Shown piece after piece: positions 17,486 to 25,959 of a stretch of DNA of 64,000 bases. Every line of letters begins with the position of its first letter. Position 1 is the stretch's first letter. Under the pieces are notes generated by a model, which saw only the letters and a list, made by a program, of their open reading frames with translations, did not search any database and was not told the origin of the DNA. This DNA comes from BOG-1155 sp050012495 (GTDB taxonomy: Bacteria; Desulfobacterota; Syntrophorhabdia; Syntrophorhabdales; WCHB1-27): NCBI GenBank assembly GCA_050012495.1, contig JBEKHB010000002.1, positions 1-64,000 on the forward strand, read 5' to 3'. Made by a program: the position numbers and the translations under genes.

Positions 17486-18721
17486 TTAACTCTTCCTGTG
17501 CAATGGCAATACCTGTGCACCTTGTTTCAGCCCGTCCAGGTAGTCGGCCCACGTCTGCATCATCTCTCGGCGGTCTGCAAGGTGTGAAGTCCGATTGTAG
17601 GCTCTGCCGTTCGGGTCTCGCACGGCATGGGCAAGCTGGTGCTCGATGTAGTCCGGCCGCACTTGTAGCACTTCGTCAAGGATGGTCCGGGCCATCGCGC
17701 GGAAACCGTGCCCCGTCATGGTTTCCTTATGGAAGCCCATGCGCCTGAGCGCCGCATTCACGGTATTGTTGCTCATGGGCCGGGCGAAGGACCGCAGGGA
17801 AGGGAAGACGTACTTGCTCGCGCCGGTAAGCTGCTTCAGTTCCGTCAATATCGCCACGGCCTGAGCGCAAAGCGGCACGATATGGGGCTGCTTCATTTTC
17901 ATCTTGTGCGCCGGTATGTTCCAAGCCCCTTCGTCAAGGTCAATCTCCGCCCATTCTGCGTTTCTAAGCTCTCCAGGACGCACGAAGAACATGGGGGCAA
18001 GGCGTAAGGCGCATTTGACCACAAACCCGCCTTGGTAGCCGTCTATCGCCCTCAGAAGGGGTGCAACCTCTTTCGGATCCGTGATTGCGGCGTGGTGCTT
18101 CTCTGCCGATTGAGGCAGGGCACCTTTCAGGTCGGCAGCGCAATCCCGCTCACACCTGCCCGTGGCGGTTCCGTATCGAAAAATCTGGCCGCACAGTGCC
18201 CGGAGCCTTCGCGCAACCTCCAGCGCGCCCCGGCTCTCTACCCGACGAAGACAGGTAAGCAGTTCCGGAGCCTTGATTTCCTTTATGGGTCGTGAGCCTA
18301 TCCAGGGGAAGATATCGCGCTTGAGCCGTGACATGTTGGTTTCGGCGTGGCTCGGTGCCCAGACGGGAGAAAACTTTAAGTACCACTCACGAGCAATTAC
18401 CTCGAAGGTCTCAGTCTCTACGGTGTCTGCTTCCTTCTGAGCCTTGCGGACGGCGCCCGGATCAATGCCGTGTTCGAGCTGCGTTCGGGCCTCCTCTCTC
18501 TTCGTTCTCGCCTCTGCAAGGGAGATTTCAGGATAGGGGCCAAGCGCAAGAAGTTTTTCTTTACCGTCGAAGCGATATTTGAACCTCCATAGTTTCCCCC
18601 CGGAAGGAGTCACGAGAAGGAATAAGCCGCCGCCGTCAAATAACGTGACCTGTTTTTCCTGAGACTTCGCTTTCAGGACCTTCATGTCTGTCAATGGCAT
18701 AATGCGTTTTGGCACGGTCAA
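17486..18721 (-). CDS. int: P4-type tyrosine recombinase (phage integrase)
   Basis: This 411-residue protein has the N-terminal arm-binding domain of P4-like integrases (K-L-W-R-F-K-Y-R...L-G-P-Y-P-E-I-S-L-A-E-A-R), a core-binding domain (about 110-200) and a catalytic domain. The catalytic residues show as R in V-R-P-G-E-L-R, H-x-x-R in G-H-G-F-R, H in E-H-Q-L-A-H and the nucleophile Y in A-Y-N-R. It lies 170 bases from tRNA-Ser, the usual target of this class. It looks intact. I could not find the other attachment-site copy in the window, so the far end of the island is unclear. Confidence 0.92.
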   Translation of the reverse strand: MTVPKRIMPLTDMKVLKAKSQEKQVTLFDGGGLFLLVTPSGGKLWRFKYRFDGKEKLLALGPYPEISLAEARTKREEARTQLEHGIDPGAVRKAQKEADTVETETFEVIAREWYLKFSPVWAPSHAETNMSRLKRDIFPWIGSRPIKEIKAPELLTCLRRVESRGALEVARRLRALCGQIFRYGTATGRCERDCAADLKGALPQSAEKHHAAITDPKEVAPLLRAIDGYQGGFVVKCALRLAPMFFVRPGELRNAEWAEIDLDEGAWNIPAHKMKMKQPHIVPLCAQAVAILTELKQLTGASKYVFPSLRSFARPMSNNTVNAALRRMGFHKETMTGHGFRAMARTILDEVLQVRPDYIEHQLAHAVRDPNGRAYNRTSHLADRREMMQTWADYLDGLKQGAQVLPLHRKS

Positions 18722-18731
18722 CCTCCCTTTT

Positions 18732-18780
18732 GGGTATACGGCATTCGGTTGGGTATACGCGACTCCTCAATCGTATACCC
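18732..18780 (+). promoter_or_regulatory. three GGGTATACG repeats upstream of the integrase
   Basis: GGGTATACG occurs at 18732-18740 and 18751-18759, and its reverse complement at 18772-18780, about 20 bp apart. They lie between the integrase start and tRNA-Ser, where arm-type integrase sites or an AlpA operator would be expected. Confidence 0.5.
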
Positions 18781-18892
18781 AAACTCACAGGATTTCAATA
18801 GATGTTATAACACGTCGCCGGACTAACGGCAACAAAAAAACCGCTATTTCTAACGGGTTTTGGACTACATGGGATTATGTAAAACTATAATA

Positions 18893-18982
18893 TGGCGGAG
18901 GGAGTAGGATTCGAACCCACGGGGCGCGTAAACGCCCAACGGTTTTCAAGACCGCCGCTTTCGGCCGCTCAGCCATCCCTCC
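18893..18982 (-). tRNA. tRNA-Ser (anticodon UGA)
   Basis: The 90-base gene has a seven-base acceptor stem (GGAGGGA/TCCCTCC), discriminator G and an encoded CCA. The D arm is GGCTGAGCGGCC-like and the anticodon loop CTTGAAA gives UGA. A long variable arm (GGGCGTTTACGCGCCC) is typical of serine tRNA, and the T loop is TTCGAAT. An integrase gene sits beside its 3' end. Confidence 0.95.
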
Positions 18983-19126
18983 GTCTCACCTATTTTACCG
19001 TCTCCCCATTTCGTTTGCAAGAAGCAAGCCCCGGCGTGCCCGGCGCTTCCTCACGAGGGGGATGGAAGGCAGGTCGATGCCTGAAGGCGGCAGCACATTT
19101 GTCGATAAAAGGAGATGCGGTCTCCC

Positions 19127-19154
19127 TTGACACGGCGGGTTGCGTGCTTATATT
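19127..19154 (+). promoter_or_regulatory. strong promoter for the small RNA
   Basis: A consensus TTGACA (19127-19132) and TATATT (19149-19154) are 16 bp apart. Transcription should start near 19161. Confidence 0.65.
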
Positions 19155-19160
19155 GATTAC

Positions 19161-19256
19161 AGACAGGTAATTACGGCGTATTACTCCTCCCCAACAGGAG
19201 ATGGCCACCCACACCCCCTAAACCCCTATGCCCCGGGTGGCCATCTCCTTTTTTTT
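19161..19256 (+). ncRNA. candidate ~96-nt small RNA with C-rich loop and strong terminator
   Basis: Downstream of a consensus promoter there is no ORF, only a short leader and a 15-bp perfect hairpin (19196-19210 with 19235-19249) followed by seven Ts. The 24-base terminator loop is rich in C runs (ACACCCCCTA, ACCCCT, GCCCC). A second C-rich stretch (CTCCTCCCC, about 19184-19192) precedes the stem and could pair with AGGAG at its foot. C-rich single strands in bacterial small RNAs often bind Shine-Dalgarno sequences. Alternatively it is only the terminator of an unknown short transcript. Confidence 0.55.
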
Positions 19257-19517
19257 GGGTTCTTCCGAGCGGGTCGCCGGCTAGCCGTAAGAACGGTTTT
19301 TCAAAAACAGGCGGCGGCCCGTAAGATACTGCATGCTTCACCGTTTCCGCAGGACCGCTTTGCCCAGAGACGCGCAGGGCGCAAGTTGCAACAAAACAGC
19401 CAATGAGGTACACTATGTCGATGAGGGAAGAAGGGGTCCGCCTCTCTTCATCTGCCCGGTCATCAGGCCGTTCGTTGACGAGCCGCACTCAATTCCGATT
19501 AAGGTGAAAGGATTCTC

Positions 19518-20873
19518 ATGGAAAGACAAGCCGGCTGGAAAAGAAAATCCCTGGAAGAAGTCAGGCGGCTCAACGCGTTCTCCGAACGGTATAAACAGTT
19601 TCTCGATGCAGCCAAGACCGAGCGGGAAGCAGCCGCACAGATTGAGCAGACCCTCCGTGCCCACGGTTTTACGAGGGAGTTGAAAGGACCGAAGGTTTAT
19701 GGCGTGAACAGAGGGAAAGAGGTTATTGCCTTCCGAAAGGGCAGCCGTGACCTTACCCAGGGCATGAAGATCATCATTGCCCACATTGACGCCCCCCGCC
19801 TCGATCTCAAACAGAACCCTCTCTATGAAGACGTGGATCTCGCGCTCCTTCGGACGCACTATTACGGAGGTATAAAGAAGTACCAGTGGGTGGCAATGCC
19901 CCTGGCCATGCATGGGGTTGTGGTAAAGGCGGACGGGACCCTCGTCGACTTCGTCGTCGGCGAGGATGAGAAGGACCCGGTGTTCTCCATCGACGATCTG
20001 CTCCCCCACCTTTCACGGAAGCACCAGGACGAGAAAAAACTCTCAGAGGCGATCGAGGGAGAGAAACTGATCCTCCTCTTTGGCAGCATGCCTCTGCGGG
20101 GCGAGGAGCGGGAACCGGTAAAAAAGGCTGTCCTCGAGCTGCTGCGAGCACAGTACGGCCTTGAGGAAGAAGATTTTATCAGCGCCGAAATCGAGGTCGT
20201 ACCGGCCTTCAAAGCACGAGACGTGGGTATCGACAGGAGCATGGTAGGGGCTTACGGCCAGGACGACCGGGCGTCGGTCTACCCGCTGCTCACCGCCCTG
20301 GTAGACCTCGATGAGGAACCCTCCTGGCCGGTTCTTGCCGTTTTCATTGACAAAGAAGAGATAGGCTCGGAAGGGAATACGGGCGCTCAATCCCATTTCA
20401 TTCAAATGTTTCTTCAGGATCTGATCGAAGGACTGGGGCTCGGCAATGCGGAAACACTCATACGGCGTCTGCTTTTCAGGTCGAAGGCGATCAGCGCTGA
20501 CGTGAACGGCGCAATGAACCCCACCTGGCAGGAGGTGCATGAGAAACAAAATGCGTGTTATCTTGGTGGCGGAATCTGCATTACCAAGTTTACCGGTCAC
20601 GGCGGCAAAGTGGGCGCAAACGACGCCCATGCCGAATATGTGGCCGAGATAAGGAGCGTCCTTTCAAAGAACGACGTCATCTGGCAGGCCGGAGAACTGG
20701 GAAAAATCGACGAAGGGGGAGGCGGAACGGTAGCAAAATACCTCGCCGAGTACGGCATGGACATTATAGATATGGGCGCCCCGATCCTTACCATGCATTC
20801 CCCTTTTGAAATATCGAGCAAGCTCGATATATATGAAGCTTACCGGGCCTTTAAGGCATTTTTCGCATCATAA
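19518..20873 (+). CDS. M18 family aminopeptidase
   Basis: This 451-residue zinc aminopeptidase removes acidic N-terminal residues from peptides in the cytoplasm. Metal and catalytic residues are visible: H in I-I-A-H-I-D-A-P-R, D in Y-G-Q-D-D-R-A-S-V-Y, the pair E-E in D-K-E-E-I-G-S, and H in T-M-H-S-P-F-E near the C-terminus. The length is close to the family norm. The start has AAAGGA upstream. Lon follows after 18 bases, so the two form a proteolysis operon together with amrS. Confidence 0.9.
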   Translation: MERQAGWKRKSLEEVRRLNAFSERYKQFLDAAKTEREAAAQIEQTLRAHGFTRELKGPKVYGVNRGKEVIAFRKGSRDLTQGMKIIIAHIDAPRLDLKQNPLYEDVDLALLRTHYYGGIKKYQWVAMPLAMHGVVVKADGTLVDFVVGEDEKDPVFSIDDLLPHLSRKHQDEKKLSEAIEGEKLILLFGSMPLRGEEREPVKKAVLELLRAQYGLEEEDFISAEIEVVPAFKARDVGIDRSMVGAYGQDDRASVYPLLTALVDLDEEPSWPVLAVFIDKEEIGSEGNTGAQSHFIQMFLQDLIEGLGLGNAETLIRRLLFRSKAISADVNGAMNPTWQEVHEKQNACYLGGGICITKFTGHGGKVGANDAHAEYVAEIRSVLSKNDVIWQAGELGKIDEGGGGTVAKYLAEYGMDIIDMGAPILTMHSPFEISSKLDIYEAYRAFKAFFAS

Positions 20874-20891
20874 AACGGAGGCAATCAGCGC

Positions 20892-23303
20892 ATGTGGGAA
20901 AACGAAACATTGAAAGTGCCGGAGATACTCCCCCTGCTCCCTGTGCGGGACATGGTCATGTATCCTGCGGTCACCCTTCCGCTTTTTCTCGGAAGGGAGA
21001 TGTCAATAAACGCAGTGGAGAAATCCCTTTCGCAGGATAGGCTCATTCTCGTCGCCGCCCAAAAGGACCTGACCGACGAAGATCCGCTGCCCGCAAAAAT
21101 CTATTCCATGGGCGTCGTCTCTCAGATCATGCGCATGCTGCGCCTTCCCGACGGCAGGATAAAAATCCTCATCCAGGGGCTGAAAAAAGCGCAGATCGAA
21201 GAATATGTGCAAGAGAGGCCGACGTTTCTTGTGCGGATAAAACCGGTGGAGGAGCCGCTTATCACGGAAATTACCCTTGAGATAGAAGCGCTCATGCGCT
21301 ACATCAGGGAGGAGATGGAGAAAGTGGTCTCCATGGGGAGACTGGTCCCCTCGGACGTCCTCCTCGTCCTCGACACGATAGACGAGCCGGGGAAATTCGC
21401 CGATGTCGCGTGCGCGAACCTCGGGCTCCAGGTCGACAAGGCACAGGAGCTTCTCGAGATCGTCGATCCGATCGAGCGGCTGCGGAAGCTCTCGGAGATC
21501 GTCGGCAAGGAAATCGAGCTGTTGAACATGCAGGCAAAGATACTCTCCCAGGCCAAGGATGAGATGACGAAAAGCCAGAGAGAGTATTTCTTAAGGGAAC
21601 AGATGAAGGCGATACGGTCTGAGCTTGGCGAGACCGACGAGCGGGATGAGGACGTAAAGGACCTGCGCAAGAAGATCAAGAAGGCAAAGATGCCGCGCGA
21701 GGTGGAGAAAGAAGCAAAAAAGCAGGTAGAGCGCCTCGAAATGATGCATCCCGATGCGATTGAGTCAAGCATGCTCAAAACCTACATAGAGTGCCTCGTG
21801 GAATTGCCGTGGAGCACCTCCACCAAAGACAACATAGACATAAAAAAAGTGAAGGCCATCCTCGACGAGGACCACTACGGCCTCGAAAAGGTGAAGGAGA
21901 GGATCCTCGAATTCCTGAGCGTCATCAAGCTGAAAGGCGAGATGAAAGGTCCCATCCTCTGCTTCGTCGGGCCTCCCGGTGTCGGTAAGACTTCCCTGGG
22001 ACGGAGCATTGCCAGGGCCCTTGGCAGGAGCTTCCAGCGCATATCCCTGGGCGGCATGAAGGACGAAGCGGAAATCCGGGGCCACAGGAGAACGTACGTG
22101 GGGGCCATGCCGGGCAGGATCATGCAGGGCCTGAAGCAGGGCGGCACCAATAATCCCGTCTTCATGCTCGACGAGGTAGACAAGATCGGGATGGACTTCA
22201 GGGGCGACCCGGCAAGCGCGCTCCTCGAAGTGCTCGATCCTGAACAAAACGTCGCCTTCAGCGATCACTACCTGAATGTGCCCTTCGACCTTTCGAAGGT
22301 CATGTTCATCACCACTGCCAATCAGGTCGATACTATCCCCGCGGCGCTCCACGACCGGATGGAAACCATCGGCATCTCCGGTTATACCGAGCGGGAAAAG
22401 CTGCTCATCGCGAAGCGCCATCTCGTTTCAAAGCAGATCAGGGAGAACGGACTCAAGAAAGGCGCCTTGAGGTTCACCGATAAGGCTATCGAGAAGATCA
22501 TTACCTCTTACACAAGAGAAGCAGGTCTGAGGAATCTGGAGCGGGAAATAGCTTCGGTGGCGCGCAAGGTGGCGCGCAAGATCGCGGAAGGGCTCGACAG
22601 AAATATCTCGGCAACGCCAAAAAACCTTCGCAGCCTGCTTGGCCGGCCGAAATTTCTGGCCGAAAACACCTTGCCTGAGGATATGGTCGGGATCGTCTGC
22701 GGTCTCGCATGGACTGAAGCGGGCGGCGACCTGCTTTTTATCGAGGCATCCGCGAGGAAGGGCAAAAAAGAGCTGATACTGACGGGAAATATGGGGAACG
22801 TAATGAAGGAATCGGCCCAGGCTGCGCTCAGCTGCATCAAGGCAAGGAGTGACGCCCTCGGGATAGACGATGCCGTATTCGACCAGTTGGAGCTGCATAT
22901 TCACGTGCCCCAGGGCGCGATACCGAAAGACGGCCCTTCTGCGGGCATCACCATGGCTGCTGCCATGGTGAGCGCACTGACCGGGATGCCTGTAGACAAG
23001 AAGATCGCGATGACGGGGGAGATCACCCTCACCGGCAGGGTTCTTCCTATCGGCGGCTTGAAGGAAAAGACGCTGGCGGCGCTCCGTGCGGGAATCGGCA
23101 GGGTGATTATTCCTGAAGCAAATAAGAACGAGGTGGAAGAGATGCCCTCCTACGTGAAGCGACGGCTCGAGTTCCTGCCTGTAAAAACTATGGAGGACGT
23201 GATCACTATCCTGTTTCAGATAGCGCCGAAGAAAAACAGGAAGAAAAAGCAGCCTAAAAGGGGGGTAAGTCGTGAAAGAGGCCTCCTTCTACGAAAAGCG
23301 TGA
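20892..23303 (+). CDS. lon: ATP-dependent protease Lon
   Basis: This 803-residue protein has all three Lon domains. The N-terminal substrate-binding domain starts L-P-L-L-P-V-R-D. The AAA+ domain has Walker A G-P-P-G-V-G-K-T near residue 358 and Walker B V-F-M-L-D-E-V-D-K. The C-terminal peptidase domain has the serine in K-D-G-P-S-A-G-I-T near residue 682 and the lysine later in G-G-L-K-E-K. Lon degrades misfolded and regulatory proteins in the cytoplasm. GGAGG precedes the start. The end overlaps the amrS start by 32 bases. The last 20 residues are very basic. Confidence 0.96.
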   Translation: MWENETLKVPEILPLLPVRDMVMYPAVTLPLFLGREMSINAVEKSLSQDRLILVAAQKDLTDEDPLPAKIYSMGVVSQIMRMLRLPDGRIKILIQGLKKAQIEEYVQERPTFLVRIKPVEEPLITEITLEIEALMRYIREEMEKVVSMGRLVPSDVLLVLDTIDEPGKFADVACANLGLQVDKAQELLEIVDPIERLRKLSEIVGKEIELLNMQAKILSQAKDEMTKSQREYFLREQMKAIRSELGETDERDEDVKDLRKKIKKAKMPREVEKEAKKQVERLEMMHPDAIESSMLKTYIECLVELPWSTSTKDNIDIKKVKAILDEDHYGLEKVKERILEFLSVIKLKGEMKGPILCFVGPPGVGKTSLGRSIARALGRSFQRISLGGMKDEAEIRGHRRTYVGAMPGRIMQGLKQGGTNNPVFMLDEVDKIGMDFRGDPASALLEVLDPEQNVAFSDHYLNVPFDLSKVMFITTANQVDTIPAALHDRMETIGISGYTEREKLLIAKRHLVSKQIRENGLKKGALRFTDKAIEKIITSYTREAGLRNLEREIASVARKVARKIAEGLDRNISATPKNLRSLLGRPKFLAENTLPEDMVGIVCGLAWTEAGGDLLFIEASARKGKKELILTGNMGNVMKESAQAALSCIKARSDALGIDDAVFDQLELHIHVPQGAIPKDGPSAGITMAAAMVSALTGMPVDKKIAMTGEITLTGRVLPIGGLKEKTLAALRAGIGRVIIPEANKNEVEEMPSYVKRRLEFLPVKTMEDVITILFQIAPKKNRKKKQPKRGVSRERGLLLRKA

Positions 23304-24285
23304 GGAAAAGAAGACCGCCTGTCTTCTCTGCAGACACCACTGCGTGATACCTGACGGAAAGAGGGGCATCTGCTGCGTCAGGGAAAACCATGGCGGTGTT
23401 CTTTACACCCGGGTCTACGGCGCCCCGTGTTCGTGGCACGTAGATCCGATAGAAAAAAAACCCCTTTACCATTTTTTTCCCGGCTCGAAAGCGTTTTCCA
23501 TTGCCACGGTGGGCTGCAACTTCCGGTGCCTCCACTGTCAGAACCATGATATCTCCCAGCTCCCCCGGGGCGAAGACCGGATCGAGGGCTATGCGATGAC
23601 CCCGGAAGAGGTAGTTGCGCGGGCACGAACAGAAGGATGCGCGAGTATCTCCTACACCTACACCGAACCCACTATCTTTTACGAGTATGCCTTCGACATC
23701 GCAAAGCTCGCGCGTGGTGCGGGCATCCACAATAATTTTGTCACAAACGGCTACATCGAGACAAAGCCCCTCACCGCGATAAGACCCTATCTGGACGCGG
23801 CAAACATCGACCTTAAGAGTTTTTCCCCGAGTTTTTACAGGAACGTGTGCGGCGCCGGGGTGGAAGGAGTCCTGGAGTCCATAAAGCACTATAAGTCCCT
23901 GGGTATCTGGATCGAGCTGACCACCCTCGTTATCCCCAACTACAACGATAGCGTTGAGGAATTCGAAAAGATCGCCGCTTTCATACGGGACGAGGCGGGA
24001 GTCGAGACCCCGTGGCACGTGAGCGCCTTCCACCCCACGTACAAGCTTCGGGACAGTTTCCGGACACCGCCCGAAACGCTGCTGCGGGCGAGAGAGATAG
24101 GGCTTGCGGCCGGGCTCAGGTATGTATACACGGGAAATATCCCCGGCATAGACGGAGAGAACACGTACTGCTACACCTGCAAAGAACCCGTCATCAAGAG
24201 GTGGGGTTTTGCCGTTGCCGAGTACAATCTCGAAGCAGGCCGCTGTCGATTCTGTAAGACAAAGATCGATGGCCTGGGGTTGTGA
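23272..24285 (+). CDS. amrS: AmmeMemoRadiSam system radical SAM protein AmrS
   Basis: This 337-residue radical SAM protein has the cluster motif C-N-F-R-C-L-H-C (C82, C86, C89), preceded by the Cys-rich N-terminal segment C-L-L-C-R-H-H-C typical of AmrS/PflA-like proteins. A C-terminal C-x2-C/C-x2-C pair (Y-C-Y-T-C and C-R-F-C) may bind another metal. AmrS is linked genomically with AMMECR1 and Memo proteins, neither of which is visible here. Its target is unknown. The GTG start at 23272 overlaps the end of lon, so translation is coupled. Confidence 0.88.
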   Translation: MKEASFYEKREEKKTACLLCRHHCVIPDGKRGICCVRENHGGVLYTRVYGAPCSWHVDPIEKKPLYHFFPGSKAFSIATVGCNFRCLHCQNHDISQLPRGEDRIEGYAMTPEEVVARARTEGCASISYTYTEPTIFYEYAFDIAKLARGAGIHNNFVTNGYIETKPLTAIRPYLDAANIDLKSFSPSFYRNVCGAGVEGVLESIKHYKSLGIWIELTTLVIPNYNDSVEEFEKIAAFIRDEAGVETPWHVSAFHPTYKLRDSFRTPPETLLRAREIGLAAGLRYVYTGNIPGIDGENTYCYTCKEPVIKRWGFAVAEYNLEAGRCRFCKTKIDGLGL

Positions 24286-24297
24286 GGGGGAGAAGCA

Positions 24298-25584
24298 TCA
24301 CACGGCGGGGACGGCGCGGAGGTAATCGAGAAATTTCGTCCGCTTCCCGTACTCGATAGACATATCGACGTCAACAAATCCTGTCCTGATAAGGTGGGCG
24401 TTGACAAAGGTTTTGTTCTTCAGATAAAGGTAACAGAAACGGGGGGAAGCGTCACCTTTGGCGGGATCGAACTTGAGAAAAACCTTCTGATTCCTGGTCA
24501 GTCTCTCCAGAAACGCCACTGCCTCCCGGTCCGTCAGGCCGTTTCCCAGGACGCCCAGGAGCCTGACGACCCACCCGTTGCTTAATATCATTTCTTCAGG
24601 GCTGTGCACCTCCCTGACAGTATGGAATTCCTGTCCGGACGGCCGCTCTGCCCCGATTCTTGACCCGAAATCTTTTTTTCTGGGGTCGATCTGTTTCGCT
24701 ATGCGGACCGGGTCCCTGAACACGTACGGGAGTTCGGCCAACCTCTCTTGCACCCGCACCGGTTCCCTGTCCCGCTCCATGATCGTAAAGTCCCCCAAAT
24801 GGATGAGTCCGTTCGCCCCCAGCTTTTGTTCTATCACAGGGAGGGCCTCCCGGTTAATTTCATAGCCTATCGAATCTCTGCCGCTGTTCCTGGCAGCGAG
24901 GCTCGTTGTGCCGCTTCCGAGGAAGGGATCGAGCACGGTCTCTCCCACAAAACTGAACATCCTGATGAGCCTTTGAGCCAGCTCTTCCGGAAAAACGGCC
25001 AGATGGCTGCGCTGCTTTTCCCCGGGCAGACGCCAATGGCCGGAGAAATAGAGCTTCCACTCCGCCGGAGAGAGCTTTGACCGCACCTTGATCTCCTTCG
25101 ACACAGGAGGCGGAGCCCCCGGCTTCTTGAAGAGAAGAATCGATTCATAGTCGAGCTTCACGATCCCGTTCCGGGGATAGGGATAAGAACCCATGATGGT
25201 GGCGCCGCCCGATGTATTGCAGGTAGTGACCTTCTGCCATATGATCGCCCCCATATAGTCAAAGCCGATGGTCTCGCAAAACCTGACGATCTGGGTTTTG
25301 ATGGGGATGATCTTGTATCTTCCGTAATAGACGGACCGGGCGAATTGATCCCCTATGACCACGCACAGCCTGCACCCATTATGGAGGACGCGATGCGTCT
25401 CCAGCCACACGATGTCGAGGTTGTTAATATAATCCTCGTAAGAGTCATCAAACCCGATCTGACCGGCGACGCCGTAATCTTTCAGTTGCCAATACGGCGG
25501 TGACGTGACGACGAGATGGACCGACCCGGAAGGCACTTCACGCATTTCCCTGGAATCGCCGACTATAATTGTGTGAGCGGTCAC
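24298..25584 (-). CDS. DNA methyltransferase (N4-cytosine/N6-adenine class) with C-terminal SNase-like domain
   Basis: The 428-residue product has the amino-methyltransferase motifs in beta-class order: catalytic T-S-P-P-Y-W at about residues 27-32, then the SAM-binding D-P-F-L-G-S-G-T-T near residue 215. The last 100 or so residues (from about V-H-S-P-E-E-M) resemble a staphylococcal-nuclease fold (V-V-R-L-L-G-V), but the catalytic Arg/Glu set is not evident, so it may be a DNA-binding module. The GTG start at 25584 has GGAGG six bases before it; the frame is open for another 195 codons upstream, but that part is unlike any protein. No restriction enzyme gene is adjacent, so it may be an orphan regulatory methylase. 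Confidence 0.82.
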   Translation of the reverse strand: MTAHTIIVGDSREMREVPSGSVHLVVTSPPYWQLKDYGVAGQIGFDDSYEDYINNLDIVWLETHRVLHNGCRLCVVIGDQFARSVYYGRYKIIPIKTQIVRFCETIGFDYMGAIIWQKVTTCNTSGGATIMGSYPYPRNGIVKLDYESILLFKKPGAPPPVSKEIKVRSKLSPAEWKLYFSGHWRLPGEKQRSHLAVFPEELAQRLIRMFSFVGETVLDPFLGSGTTSLAARNSGRDSIGYEINREALPVIEQKLGANGLIHLGDFTIMERDREPVRVQERLAELPYVFRDPVRIAKQIDPRKKDFGSRIGAERPSGQEFHTVREVHSPEEMILSNGWVVRLLGVLGNGLTDREAVAFLERLTRNQKVFLKFDPAKGDASPRFCYLYLKNKTFVNAHLIRTGFVDVDMSIEYGKRTKFLDYLRAVPAV

Positions 25585-25762
25585 GAGGTGCCTCCATCCG
25601 CCCTGCCAAGCGCCGCGAAGCGGTCCGTATGCTCCGGTTATTATATAGAAGGCCCTGGAGAAAGTAAAAACAAAAGGAGGAGCGGAGCTTTTGACCCGCC
25701 GGGAAATGTTGAAGGCGGCCCATTTTTGTGCTATGCTCTCTGCGTTGCGAGAGGAGGGAGCG

Positions 25763-25891
25763 ATGCCGTCGAACACCAAGATCACTGAAATGAAGAGAAA
25801 GAGAAAAAAGGGCAATCTCGGCAAAAAGAGAAAGAAGGCCGAGTCGAAGCACTCCACACCCGCTTTCCAGATCCACGTGCAAAAAGACTGA
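25763..25891 (+). CDS. small basic protein
   Basis: This 42-residue protein is extremely lysine/arginine-rich in its middle (K-R-K-R-K-K-G-N-L-G-K-K-R-K-K). It begins M-P-S-N-T-K-I-T-E. GGAGGGAGCG precedes the ATG at 25763. I suspect a small ribosome- or nucleic-acid-binding protein but cannot name a family. It lies 68 bases before the radical SAM gene on the same strand. Confidence 0.55.
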   Translation: MPSNTKITEMKRKRKKGNLGKKRKKAESKHSTPAFQIHVQKD

Positions 25892-25959
25892 TAGGGGGTC
25901 GGGTCATCACGCGTGAAGGGGACGATCCGGAAGGCCGGGTGTAAAGGCAGCGAGGTTCC

